A stretch of 64,000 bases of DNA from a bacterium (GTDB lineage: Bacteria; Hydrothermota; UBA3073; JACQXS01; JAQTXJ01): assembly GCA_028716385.1 (NCBI GenBank), contig JAQUPX010000001.1:656775-720774 (forward strand), in the 5' to 3' direction. Numbering within the stretch: position 1 is the first letter of the stretch; the number at the start of each line of letters is the position of its first letter. Below, one piece after another: positions 1 to 9,151 of the stretch. The notes beneath the pieces are model-generated. The model saw only the letters and a program-made list of their open reading frames with translations, did not search any database and had not been told where the DNA came from. Position numbers and translations under genes: made by a program.

Positions 1-947
1 ATCATATTGGTTGATAAAATATTGATATGTGATTTGGTTATAATGTTCTGGAAAAATCCACTGTCCCACACACTTTGCATTAAAACAAACATAGATGCAA
101 AGAAAACGAGAGTATGCCAGTCAATTTGTTTTACTATTTTAATTCTTTTTTTACTAAATATCAATATCGGAAGCATAGAAATCAGTGCAATATAAGTTAA
201 TTTGAAATCAAAACTAAGATTCATAAAAATAGTTATAATCTTAAGAATAACTAAAAGTATAATTATGGATAATGAAATTTTACAAAGGTTTGATAATTTC
301 AAATCTTCTATCGGTTCCCGGAAATGATTCAATGGAGTTTTGTTTAAATAAGTTTTATAAAATAGTTTTAACATAATAAATGCTAAAAAAAGATTTATGA
401 TTGTGGGTAAGAATAAGTATTTCAAAAAGACAACAAAAGAATTTGTTATTTTCCCGTTAATGGCAATTAAGAGATTTTGTGGGTTTCCGATGGGGCTCAT
501 AACGCTTCCAATCGTAACTGCAAAGGCAAGAGACAATAATAGTAATTTGGGATTAATTGTATGTTTTTTCGCAAGCAATAAGACAACCGGTGTCCCGATA
601 ATGGCTAAAGTATCATTCATTAAAAATGCTGAAGTTATTCCCATACCAAATAAAACAGATAAAATCAATGCATCTACGGATTTTGTTTTGCTGAATAATT
701 TATAAGAAAGGTGAGCCAGGTATCCGCTTTCTTCCAGTGCCTGTCCTACGACAAACATCCCGAATAGAAAAAGTATAACATCTATGTTTATTGATTTTAA
801 AGCATTTATCGGGGAAATCTGTCCTGTTAACAATACGATAACTGCCCCGGATAGCATTATCTGCCACATAGGAAGCCTGACGTTTCCAACCTGTCTGACT
901 GCAATTGACACAAAAACAACGATTAAAACGATTATCGGGATTATCAT
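1..947 (-). CDS. SLC13/ArsB/NhaD-type ion permease, C-terminus outside window
   Basis: The reverse strand is open from an ATG at 947 to the window edge (315 codons, no stop), so the gene is cut by the window. The product is strongly hydrophobic. It carries SPIGNPQNLL at about residues 137-146, the conserved glycine/proline hairpin of the ion-transporter (IT) superfamily that includes ArsB, NhaD and SLC13 carriers, and the preceding helix ends in FLMNDTLAIIGTP, also typical of that family. An in-frame TAA lies 10-12 nt upstream of the ATG, which fixes the start; no good Shine-Dalgarno is visible. It follows the SxtJ gene by 39 nt on the same strand, so it may be the last gene of the carbamoyltransferase operon, although its role there is unclear. 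The substrate cannot be read from the sequence; arsenite, Na+/H+ exchange and dicarboxylate/sulfate are all possible. Confidence 0.8.
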   Translation of the reverse strand, partial: MIIPIIVLIVVFVSIAVRQVGNVRLPMWQIMLSGAVIVLLTGQISPINALKSINIDVILFLFGMFVVGQALEESGYLAHLSYKLFSKTKSVDALILSVLFGMGITSAFLMNDTLAIIGTPVVLLLAKKHTINPKLLLLSLAFAVTIGSVMSPIGNPQNLLIAINGKITNSFVVFLKYLFLPTIINLFLAFIMLKLFYKTYLNKTPLNHFREPIEDLKLSNLCKISLSIIILLVILKIITIFMNLSFDFKLTYIALISMLPILIFSKKRIKIVKQIDWHTLVFFASMFVLMQSVWDSGFFQNIITKSHINILSTNM

Positions 948-986
948 AAGAATAAAATTATAGAACGGTGGAAGATATCGTGCCTT

Positions 987-1349
987 TTACCACACATTTT
1001 CCAAATCTTTCGGGGTGTATTTATGGTTCCTCGTAAAATAATAAGTTTTGCGGGTTTTCTTTAATTGCATAGTGCTATTTCTGTTGAATAACCTGTATAA
1101 TAAGGAAATCGGCAAAAGAAAAACAAAAAATACGATAGATAACAAAACTTTTGAGGTAATAAATCCCAACAATTCCGCTATTTTAAACCACAACCAATTT
1201 ATTTTTCCGGCAAGGAAATTTGAACACAACCCAATTATATTCAATAATAAAGCTATTATGAGAAGTGATTTTATATGGGTAAACGAATAAATCACTATTA
1301 ACCCGGTCGAAATTACGAGTATCGTTTCTAAATTTTTTTCCCGTTTCAT
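987..1349 (-). CDS. SxtJ family membrane protein
   Basis: A 120-residue protein with two to three hydrophobic segments (about residues 9-46 and 62-85) and a conserved polar tail: a basic RLFNRNSTMQLKK stretch followed by KTYYF and a final KYTPKDLENVW. This architecture matches SxtJ, a small membrane protein that in many polysaccharide and natural-product clusters, including the saxitoxin cluster, sits beside an O-carbamoyltransferase. Here it is 44 nt downstream of a DUF5989 protein and in the same operon as a carbamoyltransferase, which supports the assignment. The biochemical role of SxtJ is not established; membrane anchoring of the carbamoylation machinery is an inference from its constant company. 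Confidence 0.8.
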   Translation of the reverse strand: MKREKNLETILVISTGLIVIYSFTHIKSLLIIALLLNIIGLCSNFLAGKINWLWFKIAELLGFITSKVLLSIVFFVFLLPISLLYRLFNRNSTMQLKKTRKTYYFTRNHKYTPKDLENVW

Positions 1350-1393
1350 AAGTAGTAACCTACTATAGGGTGAAACATCCTGCCACCCAAATC

Positions 1394-1543
1394 TTAAAAT
1401 AAAGTATAAATAAATGGTGCTACCGCACTACTCCCGCCTATCACAACTAAAATACCAATCAATAATAATATGATAATTATCGGCAAAAGCCACCATTTCT
1501 TTCTTTCTTTTAAGAAATTCCACAAATCTTTTAAGAAATCCAT
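1394..1543 (-). CDS. DUF5989 (SxtK-like) single-pass membrane protein
   Basis: A 49-residue protein: an amphipathic, basic N-terminus (MDFLKDLWNFLKERKKWW) followed by one long transmembrane helix and the ending SSAVAPFIYTLF. This is the standard DUF5989 form found between carbamoyltransferase and SxtJ genes. The open frame extends 19 codons further upstream into the preceding gene. The ATG at 1543 was chosen because a GAGCGAGG Shine-Dalgarno-like stretch precedes it and the family starts at MDFL-type sequences. The start lies 10 nt after the GT-C gene stop. Function unknown. Confidence 0.82.
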   Translation of the reverse strand: MDFLKDLWNFLKERKKWWLLPIIIILLLIGILVVIGGSSAVAPFIYTLF

Positions 1544-1553
1544 TTTACCTCGC

Positions 1554-3488
1554 TCACCGCCGGGGCGGGATGTTCCATTGATAAATTTGACAGGGACCAA
1601 ATTCCCTTACCATAGAATAATGTGTTTCTAAATATGACTGCAACATTTTATTTTCTTCCGGGTATGACGAGAACAATGTTCCCAAAAGGTCTATAACATA
1701 AGATATTTTCTTGTTGTCCCACTCCCGTATAAATTCCGCCTGGATTACCGAATCTTTGAGCATATTTGCTCCTCTATATACATTAAACTTCATAGGCGCC
1801 TTTTTGTCCAGTAAAATATAAAATATTGGTATATTTGTAAATATGTTACTGTCAACATTTAAAACGGAGTCCATATAACATTTTATGCCTGTAATGTTTT
1901 TGTAATCCTCCTCACTTACACGAACTTGTAACTGTGGAAAAGGCAAAACAGGGCGTTTATCAAAAGTGACTTTTCGCTGCGCAAATAATGTTTTCATATC
2001 TATAAAATAATCCAATCGTATTAATAAATGCACAAGAAGAAAACAAACAGGAAACAAAAATAGACTTTTTCGCCATAGAAGATTTCTTTTACTGTTCCGA
2101 AGATTACAATAACATTTGTAAAGTAAATAAATGCCCAATATAAAACTCGGGACTAAACTCCATAAAATATGCAAAAAATAGGAAGGGTATAATTCAAGCG
2201 ATAAACATACTCCCGTTATGTAAATAAAAGTGAATAAAATATCAGGCAACCTTGATAATTTATGTCGGTTATAGCTGTATAAGATATACAAAAAACTTGC
2301 CCAGTAGATACATATTGAAAGCCCCAACCTGCTTTCCCAGATAGTTGAAAAGAATGCAAGCCTTAGTGCTCCCGGAGATAAACTCTTGATATAAAATGCG
2401 GAAACTATAACAATAATTAGATAACCAATTCCTGATAAGATGGAAAACCGAATCCTATATTTTTTCAAGTTTATACATATCGGATAAAAAATACAAGGAT
2501 AAATAATAAGTAATGAGAGAAAAGAAATGGAACATCCCGCCGACACTGCCCCGGAGCTTTTTCTAATTGAATATATTGTTAGGTATGCATTCCTGAAAAA
2601 TTCAGGGAAAATATTATGCACTCCAAGATATAGAATTAAAGGAGATATGGAAATCAAAAAACCTGCTATGGGAAATATAAAATCTTTATAGTCTAGTCCC
2701 GATACCAGCCCTCTTTTAATATCAAAATAGATTATGAATCCGAGTATTGTATAAACTTGCAAAAGCAATACAGTATAGAGGAGACAAGAATGTTTCCCAA
2801 ACAATGTTAAACAAAAAAGAAAAACTAAAAACAGTATTGTCCATTTTACCCAGACCTTTAAGCGATTTGACGGCAAGATAGGTTTATGTCCTGCATCACT
2901 TACAGAGTCTATAAAGAGCAATGCCAGAATAATCCCTATGAAATGAAAAGTTCCTACGGAATATTTAAATAAAAAAGTTAATCCGGCACATATTCCTGCC
3001 GCCAAAAGCCATAATCTTTTCCGTGATTGGTAGTAGAGCAGGAGAGCAAATACGGACAGAAATACGAACAATATAAAATACCAACCGGGGTATTGAACAA
3101 AACAAAAAGGCAACCCCAAAATTAAAAATAATATCGGTGGAAATATGGCAAATTTTGTTGGCATTAGTTTCTTTGATAAAAGCCACATAAGAAAAGTCGT
3201 CAATAATGAAAAAACAAGTAGTATGTATCGTATAACCATTATATTTGTTCCAAATATACGGAACAAAAAAGCATTAAGGAACATACTTCCGCCCGTATAC
3301 GTAAGCGTAAAATCACGCCAGGGGATTTCTCCGTTTAGAAGCCTTACGCCCTGGTGCATAAGCAAACCTTCGTCTTCCAAATCAATCCCAAATTTTGAAA
3401 TAAATAATAAGTATAGGATAACAAAAGCAACTAAAATAAAAATTAGAATATGGGACATCCTGTTTTGCCTCCATAATCTTTTTTTCAT
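1554..3488 (-). CDS. GT-C fold membrane glycosyltransferase-like protein (ArnT/PMT type)
   Basis: A 644-residue integral membrane protein with an N-terminal signal-anchor and about ten or more hydrophobic helices. The first extracytoplasmic loop (residues 33-70) reads DLEDEGLLMHQGVRLLNG, then IPWRDFTLTYTGGS. The acidic DEG pair followed by a LL-G--P--DF--Y-G pattern is characteristic of GT-C enzymes (family 39/83-like) that move sugars from polyprenyl phosphate onto acceptors at the outer face of the inner membrane. The C-terminal about 120 residues are soluble. The gene stands between the SGNH protein (122 nt away) and DUF5989 (10 nt). A role in building or transferring the glycan that the carbamoyltransferase decorates is inferred from context. 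Donor and acceptor are unknown. No strong Shine-Dalgarno precedes the ATG at 3488. Confidence 0.7.
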   Translation of the reverse strand: MKKRLWRQNRMSHILIFILVAFVILYLLFISKFGIDLEDEGLLMHQGVRLLNGEIPWRDFTLTYTGGSMFLNAFLFRIFGTNIMVIRYILLVFSLLTTFLMWLLSKKLMPTKFAIFPPILFLILGLPFCFVQYPGWYFILFVFLSVFALLLYYQSRKRLWLLAAGICAGLTFLFKYSVGTFHFIGIILALLFIDSVSDAGHKPILPSNRLKVWVKWTILFLVFLFCLTLFGKHSCLLYTVLLLQVYTILGFIIYFDIKRGLVSGLDYKDFIFPIAGFLISISPLILYLGVHNIFPEFFRNAYLTIYSIRKSSGAVSAGCSISFLSLLIIYPCIFYPICINLKKYRIRFSILSGIGYLIIVIVSAFYIKSLSPGALRLAFFSTIWESRLGLSICIYWASFLYILYSYNRHKLSRLPDILFTFIYITGVCLSLELYPSYFLHILWSLVPSFILGIYLLYKCYCNLRNSKRNLLWRKSLFLFPVCFLLVHLLIRLDYFIDMKTLFAQRKVTFDKRPVLPFPQLQVRVSEEDYKNITGIKCYMDSVLNVDSNIFTNIPIFYILLDKKAPMKFNVYRGANMLKDSVIQAEFIREWDNKKISYVIDLLGTLFSSYPEENKMLQSYLETHYSMVREFGPCQIYQWNIPPRR

Positions 3489-3610
3489 TTTTTAATCTTT
3501 CTTTCTAATTGTTATTTCGGTTTGTTCGTAATCAAGTTGATTTGTAGCATACGGAGTTCCGCCTCAGGCGGACCAATTTTCTATTCTCTGTGCCCTCTCT
3601 GTTTCTATCT
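3489..3610. repeat. Intergenic repeat block, minus-oriented
   Basis: A 122-bp gap inside the carbamoyltransferase operon. It holds GTTCCGCCTCAGGCGGACC (palindromic core GTCCGCCTGAGGCGGA on the minus strand) and, read on the minus strand, ACAGAGAGGGCACAGAGAA, a member of the window-wide CACAGAG/CACGGAT repeat class. It is the only clear case in the window where that class reads on the minus strand. Confidence 0.6.
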
Positions 3611-5017
3611 CTATTTTATTATTTGTTTTTCTTTTAACTCTAAATTATTTTTCTTTCTCTGTGGTTTAATGGTTGTATCTTTTTTTTGCATCTCTGCAGT
3701 GAATTTGCCTTTTATTGAACCGATTATAGTTTCGGCTATTATTTTATGCGCTTTCTGGTTTGGATGAGGGTCTTTCAAAATAGAGTCTTTTCCATTGAAA
3801 TACCAGTGTTTATATTCTTTATCATAATCATCAGGGGATTTTAATCTGCACAATAAAAGAGAATCGGCTTCCGCAAAAATAATATCACTATCCGGTGATA
3901 TTAAATTATGCGAATTTTGGCTATATTGAATATCCCCAAGGTTAAGAATAATCATTTTACTATTGTTCTTTTTGCATATTTCATAAATATTACTGAATAC
4001 AAATTGCTCTACGTCTTTATAATCTTTGTTTGGGCTTGGAACTATTCCGCATATTTTTTTCAGGATTGTTGTAATTATGTAATAACCGTTATATGAATAT
4101 AAAGGTATTCCTATTTCAAATAAAAAACAAGTGTAATCTTTTAACCCTTTTTTTGTTTTCTTAAATTTATCTACGTTTACTTCAAAAGTCTTCGAGTTGA
4201 AAGCCCGTGGGCTTATCACATTTTTCCCATCCTTAGTTTTAGAAATATAAGGGGTTGGTATTTTGGAGAAATAAGTTGGCGCCCCAAGGCTTGTTGCTCT
4301 TTGAGTTAACCATTGCGAGTATTGAACTATTACAAAATCAGGTTTATAAAGAGGTATTAAATCTTTTGACAGCAACAACATTTGGGTAAGCCCACCACCG
4401 CATAATCCCGTGTTTATTGAATAGCCTTTTGTGCTTTCTGAAACCAGATACGGGAAACTTTCTTCTGCCAGACATACTGCACCAAAAGTAAACGAACAGC
4501 CCAAGAATAAAAGCAACGGTCTTTTCATTTCTGCAGTGCTATCGTAAGAAACGGGGACTCTAAATCCGTTTTTATCAAATCTTATCGGTATGTCTCCTCC
4601 TAATGAAAAAGTCTCCAATCCTGTTGCGTTCGGAACCGACTTGAACCCTAATATTTCATCCGATTGCCATATTTTCCCTTCCCATCCACAAGGCGGATTT
4701 TTGGCATAACGGTATAATTTGTTTGCTTTGGAAAGTATCAGTAAGGAGGTGTTAATAAACATAAAAAAAATAATTACTATTATCCCCCAGACAGCCAGAG
4801 ATTTTTTTCTATTTAAAGTATTTTTGTCCCAGAGTTTATTATAAGTAATTCCCAGACCCCAGAATGTTAGAATAATCGTTCTGAAGAAGATTATTATTAT
4901 GCTGAATAAAGTTCTTTCTATGCCCAGATTTGCCAATCTAATGTCAATTAAAATAGTCAGAAAATACAGGAAAGCTACAATGATTGTGAATACTAAGAAG
5001 TTAAATAATTTCTTCAT
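3611..5017 (-). CDS. Membrane-anchored SGNH/GDSL hydrolase-like protein
   Basis: A 468-residue protein with three N-terminal hydrophobic segments (about 6-25, 35-58, 73-95) and an extracytoplasmic SGNH domain from about residue 165. Block I reads LLFLGCSFTFG (nucleophile serine in GCSFTFG). A Gly/Asn region follows (NTGLCGGGL), and the C-terminal block V is DPHPNQKAHK, supplying the Asp and His of the triad. Such proteins act as acyl- or carbamoyl-ester hydrolases or acyltransferases on glycans. The gene starts 2 nt after the carbamoyltransferase stop, so the two are translationally coupled and probably act on the same sugar. The last about 20 codons are unusual: their DNA (ACCACAGAGAAAG, then TTTAGAGTTAAAAG on the minus strand) matches an intergenic repeat at 55851-55890, so the true domain probably ends near the block V helix. 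Confidence 0.78.
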   Translation of the reverse strand: MKKLFNFLVFTIIVAFLYFLTILIDIRLANLGIERTLFSIIIIFFRTIILTFWGLGITYNKLWDKNTLNRKKSLAVWGIIVIIFFMFINTSLLILSKANKLYRYAKNPPCGWEGKIWQSDEILGFKSVPNATGLETFSLGGDIPIRFDKNGFRVPVSYDSTAEMKRPLLLFLGCSFTFGAVCLAEESFPYLVSESTKGYSINTGLCGGGLTQMLLLSKDLIPLYKPDFVIVQYSQWLTQRATSLGAPTYFSKIPTPYISKTKDGKNVISPRAFNSKTFEVNVDKFKKTKKGLKDYTCFLFEIGIPLYSYNGYYIITTILKKICGIVPSPNKDYKDVEQFVFSNIYEICKKNNSKMIILNLGDIQYSQNSHNLISPDSDIIFAEADSLLLCRLKSPDDYDKEYKHWYFNGKDSILKDPHPNQKAHKIIAETIIGSIKGKFTAEMQKKDTTIKPQRKKNNLELKEKQIIK

Positions 5018-5019
5018 CC

Positions 5020-6882
5020 CTAATCCGGTTTGAATTTTTCTTTCCAGCCTTTATCTTCCTGCCAGTCGGATTGCTCGGTCTTTTTGTATAAATAATCACC
5101 CATAACCAGATAATCCATTTCAGTCCGCATAAAGCATTTATAAGCATCTTCGGGAGAACATACAATCGGTTCTCCCCTTACGTTAAAACTCGTATTAACT
5201 ATAATTCCGTAGCCTGTTTTTTCTTTGAATTTTTTGATAAGTTTCCAGTATCTTTCGTTCGTTTCTTTATGCACGGTCTGGATTCGCGCCGAAAAATCAA
5301 TATGTGTGATTGCCGGGACATCCGAGCGCAAAATATATAACCGTTTCATTAAAGGGAAAGCATTATACCCCGACGGCAATTTTTTTCTATGTTCTTTTTT
5401 TACATTTGCCACTAAAAGCATATACGGTGAATGAACGTTCAATTCAAAAAACTTTTTACATTCCTCTGCAAGGACTGAAGGTGCAAATGGTCTGAACCCT
5501 TCGCGGTATTTGATTTTCAAGTTTAACTTTTTTTGCATTTGTGAATTACGGGCATCTCCTAAAATACTGCGATTGCCAAGCGCGCGCGGTCCGAATTCCA
5601 TTCTCCCCTGGAACCAGCCAATCGCATTGCCTTTGTCAATCAAGTCTGCAACTTCTTTTGCCAACTTATCAAAGTTCTCAAATTTCCGGTATACTGCTTT
5701 GTATCTTTTTGACACTAATTCAATATCAAGCTGGGAGAATTCAGGACCAAGGTAAGCGCCTTGCATTCCATCCAACTTGCCGGGAAGTTCTCGTTTTTTA
5801 TCGAAATAAATATAATATGCGGCTAAAGCTGCGCCTAATGCCCCGCCTGCATCGCCTGCCGCAGGCTGTATGAAGATGTCGTTAAAGATTTTTGTCCGTA
5901 ACAGGTTTCCGTTTGCTACGCAATTTAATGCAACACCACCGGCCATACAGAGATGTTTTGCGCCTGTTAATTTTTTCGCTTCTTTTGCCATTAGTATGAC
6001 AATCTCGTCCGTAACTTTTTGTATGGCAAGCGCAAGGTCGCAGTGATGCTGTTCTATTTTTGCTTCCGGGAGTCGTCTTCCAAATCCAAATAATCGTTTC
6101 CATACTTTGTCATTTACCATTCTCAGCCCGGTCGCATAACTAAAATATTTTTGGTCCAACCGTATTGAACCGTCTTCTTTTATATCAATTAATTTTTCTT
6201 TTATTGTTTTTATGTATTTTTCTAAGTCTTTGGAATCGGGGTTTCCGTAAGGCGCAAGTCCCATTAATTTATATTCGCCTGAGTTTACGACAAAGCCTAA
6301 ATAATAAGTAAAAGCGGAATATAGTAATCCAAGGGAGTGGGGGAATCTTAATTCTTTTAGAATTTCTATTTTATTGTCTTTTCCGATTCCGATGGATGCC
6401 GTTGCCCATTCGCCGACTCCGTCAACGGTCAGGATGGCGGCTTCTTTATACGGGGAAGGGTAAAAAGCGCTTGCCGAATGTGAAAGATGGTGTTCCGGGA
6501 AAAGCAGTTTTATTTTTTTCTTATTGTATTTTTCTATTTTCAAAAGCTCTTCAAAGATGATTCTCTTGAGAAACATCTTTTCTTTTGTCCATACCGGGAT
6601 TGATTGTAAAAAAGAACCTATTCCTTTGGGGGCGAAGTTATAATAAGTTTCCAACAGCCGTTCAAACTTCAATAACGGTTTGTCGTAAAAAACAATTGCG
6701 TTTAATTCGTCAAGGGAAAGTCCCGAATAGTGCAGGCAGAATTTTATTGCATTAGACGGAAAAGAAGAATCATGTTTCTTCCTTGTAAACCTTTCTTCCT
6801 GTGCAGCCGCAAGAAGCTGTCCGTCACGAATTATTACCGCAGCAGAATCGTGGTAAAAAGCAGAAATTCCAAGTATATTCAT
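5020..6882 (-). CDS. O-carbamoyltransferase (NodU/CmcH/TobZ/SxtI family)
   Basis: A full-length 620-residue enzyme that transfers a carbamoyl group from carbamoyl phosphate, through a carbamoyl-adenylate, to a sugar hydroxyl. The N-terminal Kae1-like part starts MNILGISAFYHDSA (His11) and carries the metal-binding HHLSHSASAFYPSP at about 131-144, followed by LTVDGVGEWATAS. The C-terminal YrdC-like part has GWFQGRMEFGPRALGNRS and ends with NTSFNVRGEPIV and YLVMGDYLY. All are hallmark blocks of the family. It is the first gene of the minus-strand glycan operon. The combination carbamoyltransferase, SGNH, GT-C, DUF5989, SxtJ points to carbamoylation of a cell-surface glycan rather than an antibiotic or toxin, because no secondary-metabolite genes are near. 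The acceptor is unknown. Confidence 0.93.
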   Translation of the reverse strand: MNILGISAFYHDSAAVIIRDGQLLAAAQEERFTRKKHDSSFPSNAIKFCLHYSGLSLDELNAIVFYDKPLLKFERLLETYYNFAPKGIGSFLQSIPVWTKEKMFLKRIIFEELLKIEKYNKKKIKLLFPEHHLSHSASAFYPSPYKEAAILTVDGVGEWATASIGIGKDNKIEILKELRFPHSLGLLYSAFTYYLGFVVNSGEYKLMGLAPYGNPDSKDLEKYIKTIKEKLIDIKEDGSIRLDQKYFSYATGLRMVNDKVWKRLFGFGRRLPEAKIEQHHCDLALAIQKVTDEIVILMAKEAKKLTGAKHLCMAGGVALNCVANGNLLRTKIFNDIFIQPAAGDAGGALGAALAAYYIYFDKKRELPGKLDGMQGAYLGPEFSQLDIELVSKRYKAVYRKFENFDKLAKEVADLIDKGNAIGWFQGRMEFGPRALGNRSILGDARNSQMQKKLNLKIKYREGFRPFAPSVLAEECKKFFELNVHSPYMLLVANVKKEHRKKLPSGYNAFPLMKRLYILRSDVPAITHIDFSARIQTVHKETNERYWKLIKKFKEKTGYGIIVNTSFNVRGEPIVCSPEDAYKCFMRTEMDYLVMGDYLYKKTEQSDWQEDKGWKEKFKPD

Positions 6883-6897
6883 AATATATTAACCTAA

Positions 6898-6926
6898 AAC
6901 TTAATTATTCAGAAGGATTATGTCAA
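6898..6926 (-). promoter_or_regulatory. Candidate promoter of the carbamoyltransferase operon
   Basis: On the minus strand, TTGACA (6921-6926) is followed after 17 nt by TAAGTT (6898-6903), 15 nt upstream of the ATG. The -35 is perfect and the -10 weak. No Shine-Dalgarno is visible. Confidence 0.45.
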
Positions 6927-7111
6927 TGTATTTTTGGAAAGATGTAAAAAGATAGAACAAGGAAAAGAAAATTCTCCCTGCAGAGCCCAAAAAAATTAAC
7001 CACAGAAAGAATTAGGCACGAAATCACGAAAAAGCAACCACAAAGGGCACGAAAGAAAATAATTAAATTAAAGTTATTAGCATGTGTGACGTTACTTGTC
7101 TTAAAAACTTA

Positions 7112-7139
7112 TTGACAGAATTGGATTATGGAGTACAAT
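7112..7139 (+). promoter_or_regulatory. pyrH promoter, leaderless arrangement
   Basis: TTGACA (7112-7117), 16-nt spacer, TACAAT (7134-7139). Only 8 nt separate the -10 box from the ATG at 7148, so transcription would begin at or within about one base of the start codon. The upstream gap (6927-7081) holds ACCACAGAAAG, CACGAAATCACGAAA and CACAAAGGGCACGAAAG repeats. Confidence 0.7.
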
Positions 7140-7147
7140 TTTCGCTA

Positions 7148-7852
7148 ATGTATCATAGAATTTTATTAAAACTAAGCGGGGAAATTCTTTCAGGCAAACA
7201 GGGGTTCGGTGTTGAACCTGATATGCTTTCGCGAATTACAAAAGAAATCGCGGAAGTTCATAAACAATCCAAACAAATCGCTATCGTTATCGGCGGCGGA
7301 AACATATTTCGCGGTGTTGCAGATGCGAAAAAATTACAGATTGACCGCGTAGTCGGGGATTATGTCGGGATGCTTTCAACGGTTACGAATAGCCTGATTC
7401 TCCAGAACAGACTTGAATCCCTTGGAATCCCGACAAGAGTTATGAGCGCAATAGAAGTGTCAAAAGTTGCAGAACCTTACATAAGACGCCGCGCCATAAG
7501 ACACCTGGAAAAAGGAATAGTCGTATTGTTTGCCTGCGGAACCGGGAATCCTTATTTCACTACGGATACCGGAGCTGTGCTGAGAGGCATTGAAATCGGT
7601 GCAGACGTAATTCTTAAAGGCACAAAAGTAGACGGTGTTTATTCAGCAGACCCAAAGAAAGATAAAAATGCAAAACTGTATAAGAAATTAAGTTATGATG
7701 AAGTCCTCTCAAGAAAACTCGGAGTGATGGACCTTACCGCCATTACTCTTTGCTCGGAAAACAAATTGCCGATTATAGTTTTTAATATAAGCGAACACGG
7801 TAATTTGAAAAAAGTCGTAGAAGGTAAAAATATCGGCACCGTAGTTAGTTAA
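7148..7852 (+). CDS. pyrH: UMP kinase
   Basis: A 234-residue amino-acid-kinase-fold enzyme that phosphorylates UMP to UDP with ATP in pyrimidine nucleotide synthesis. It starts [16 protein letters not shown] (phosphate-binding KLSGE), then [36 protein letters not shown] and [10 protein letters not shown], the classic bacterial PyrH blocks, at normal length. The frame is open 22 codons further upstream. The ATG at 7148 was chosen because the extra residues match nothing in the family and because a good promoter (TTGACA/TACAAT) ends 8 nt before it, which would make the longer start untranscribed. It is monocistronic here, separated from the usual tsf/frr neighbours, with a hairpin terminator at 8196-8231 downstream. 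Confidence 0.95.
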   Translation: MYHRILLKLSGEILSGKQGFGVEPDMLSRITKEIAEVHKQSKQIAIVIGGGNIFRGVADAKKLQIDRVVGDYVGMLSTVTNSLILQNRLESLGIPTRVMSAIEVSKVAEPYIRRRAIRHLEKGIVVLFACGTGNPYFTTDTGAVLRGIEIGADVILKGTKVDGVYSADPKKDKNAKLYKKLSYDEVLSRKLGVMDLTAITLCSENKLPIIVFNISEHGNLKKVVEGKNIGTVVS

Positions 7853-8195
7853 TAGATTGCAGTTAATCTCCGGATTTTTAGAACAAATTCACTTCTAAAA
7901 TGATAACTCAACTCTTTGCTCTAGATAGGAATCCCAATGCTACCAAGTACAAAAATACAAAAAAGTAACCACGAATGGGAACGAATACAGAAAACATATA
8001 ATATTTTAGCCACGGATTTACACAGATTATCACGGATTAACAAAAGGAAGAGAAAGTTTGAGGGTAAAAAAATAACAAATAATGGAGAAACAGATTGAAG
8101 CCACAAGATTAATAAAGAGTAACGCCGGGTAGATAAGAGCCTCTGCTCTCATCAATTAAACCGAGTAATAGGATATTATCTATAATAATTAATCA
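7853..8195. repeat. Intergenic region with decamer array
   Basis: The clearest decamer array in the window: CACGGATTTA, CACAGATTAT, CACGGATTAA as three exact 10-bp units at 8011-8040. It is preceded by CACGAATGGGAACGAATACAG near 7970-7990. No gene is supported here. Confidence 0.75.
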
Positions 8196-8231
8196 AAAAG
8201 GGCAAATCAACTTTTAGCGATTTGCCCTTTT
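8196..8231. terminator. Bidirectional Rho-independent terminator between pyrH and the SPFH operon
   Basis: A perfect 13-bp stem, AAAAGGGCAAATC (8196-8208) with GATTTGCCCTTTT (8219-8231), and a 10-nt loop. The A/T arms give a short T-run in both directions. It lies 16 nt from the end of the SPFH gene and serves the convergent pyrH as well. Confidence 0.85.
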
Positions 8232-8247
8232 CGAAATACTAACAAAA

Positions 8248-9150
8248 TTATACTTCTTTTTTGTCTTCTAATTTATTTTCCGAACTAAGTTTTTCTTTGA
8301 AAAGCTCACCGATACCTGCTATGCTTGAGAGAATTCCGGATGCTTCGTAAGGCAGGAATATTTTATTTGCCTTTCCATCGGACATTTTCTGTAAGGCTTC
8401 AAGATACTTAATTGCAATAAGGTCGTTTGTCGGTTTCCCGTCGTGAATAGCGCTAAAAACGGTTTGAATAGCTTCGCCTTCTCCTTTGGCTACGGTTAGT
8501 TTTTTATATCTTTCTGCATCGGCAACGGTTCTTGTCGCCATTGCGTCTCCTTCTGCTTTAAGGATTGCGGATTGTTTATGTCCCTCGGCTTCAAGAATCA
8601 TCGCTCTTTTTTCTCGTTCGGCTTTCATCTGTCTGTGCATTGCCTCGGTGACATCAGCGGGCGGGTCTATTCTCTGGAGTTCAACTCTTGTAACTCTTGT
8701 TCCCCATTTATCCGTGGCATCGTCAAGAATCTGACGTAATTTTGTGTTGATTACTTCTCTTGAAGTCAATGATTCATCAAGTGCTAAATCACCAACAAGA
8801 TTTCTCAAATTTGTTTGAGCGAGTTTCGTAGCTGCAGTATAAAAATCTGCAACGTTATAAGAAACTTTTACCGGGTCGGTAACTTCATAATAAACTACGG
8901 CATCAACTTCTACAACGACATTATCTTTTGTGATTACGCCCTGCGGAGGAACTTCAACTACCTGTTCCCGCATATCTACTTTAATCATTTGTTCCAGAAA
9001 AGGCATTATAATGGTTAATCCACTGCCTACGGTGCGCTGGTATTTTCCAAGTCTTTCTATTAACGCTTTTTCCCATGGTCTTACCGTTTTTATACCTGTA
9101 GCGGCAACTATAAAGACTACAAGCGCCAGTATGATATATAGAATTATCAT
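8248..9150 (-). CDS. SPFH/band-7 membrane protein (QmcA/stomatin-like)
   Basis: A 300-residue protein with one N-terminal transmembrane helix (residues 1-22), then [18 protein letters not shown] and [19 protein letters not shown] typical of slipin/stomatin SPFH domains, and a long charged coiled-coil (about 180-250, [20 protein letters not shown]). These proteins form large membrane-associated oligomeric cages that organise microdomains and protease complexes. The gene starts 1 nt after the NfeD stop; the NfeD-SPFH pairing is a conserved functional unit. A second, different SPFH protein is encoded at 62292-63161. Confidence 0.92.
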   Translation of the reverse strand: MIILYIILALVVFIVAATGIKTVRPWEKALIERLGKYQRTVGSGLTIIMPFLEQMIKVDMREQVVEVPPQGVITKDNVVVEVDAVVYYEVTDPVKVSYNVADFYTAATKLAQTNLRNLVGDLALDESLTSREVINTKLRQILDDATDKWGTRVTRVELQRIDPPADVTEAMHRQMKAEREKRAMILEAEGHKQSAILKAEGDAMATRTVADAERYKKLTVAKGEGEAIQTVFSAIHDGKPTNDLIAIKYLEALQKMSDGKANKIFLPYEASGILSSIAGIGELFKEKLSSENKLEDKKEV

Positions 9151-9151
9151 T

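Noticed and set aside
7..705. Plus-strand open frames at 7-195 and 397-705
   Set aside because: They are antisense to the continuous minus-strand permease frame, whose SPIGNPQN motif proves the true coding strand.
987..6882. Saxitoxin-like biosynthetic cluster
   Set aside because: Only the carbamoyltransferase-SxtJ-DUF5989 subset is shared; no polyketide, amidinotransferase or oxygenase genes are present, and the SGNH and GT-C genes fit surface glycan work.
7082..7147. Longer pyrH start 22 codons upstream
   Set aside because: The extra residues match nothing in UMP kinases, and the promoter TTGACA/TACAAT lies inside this stretch, so it would not be transcribed.
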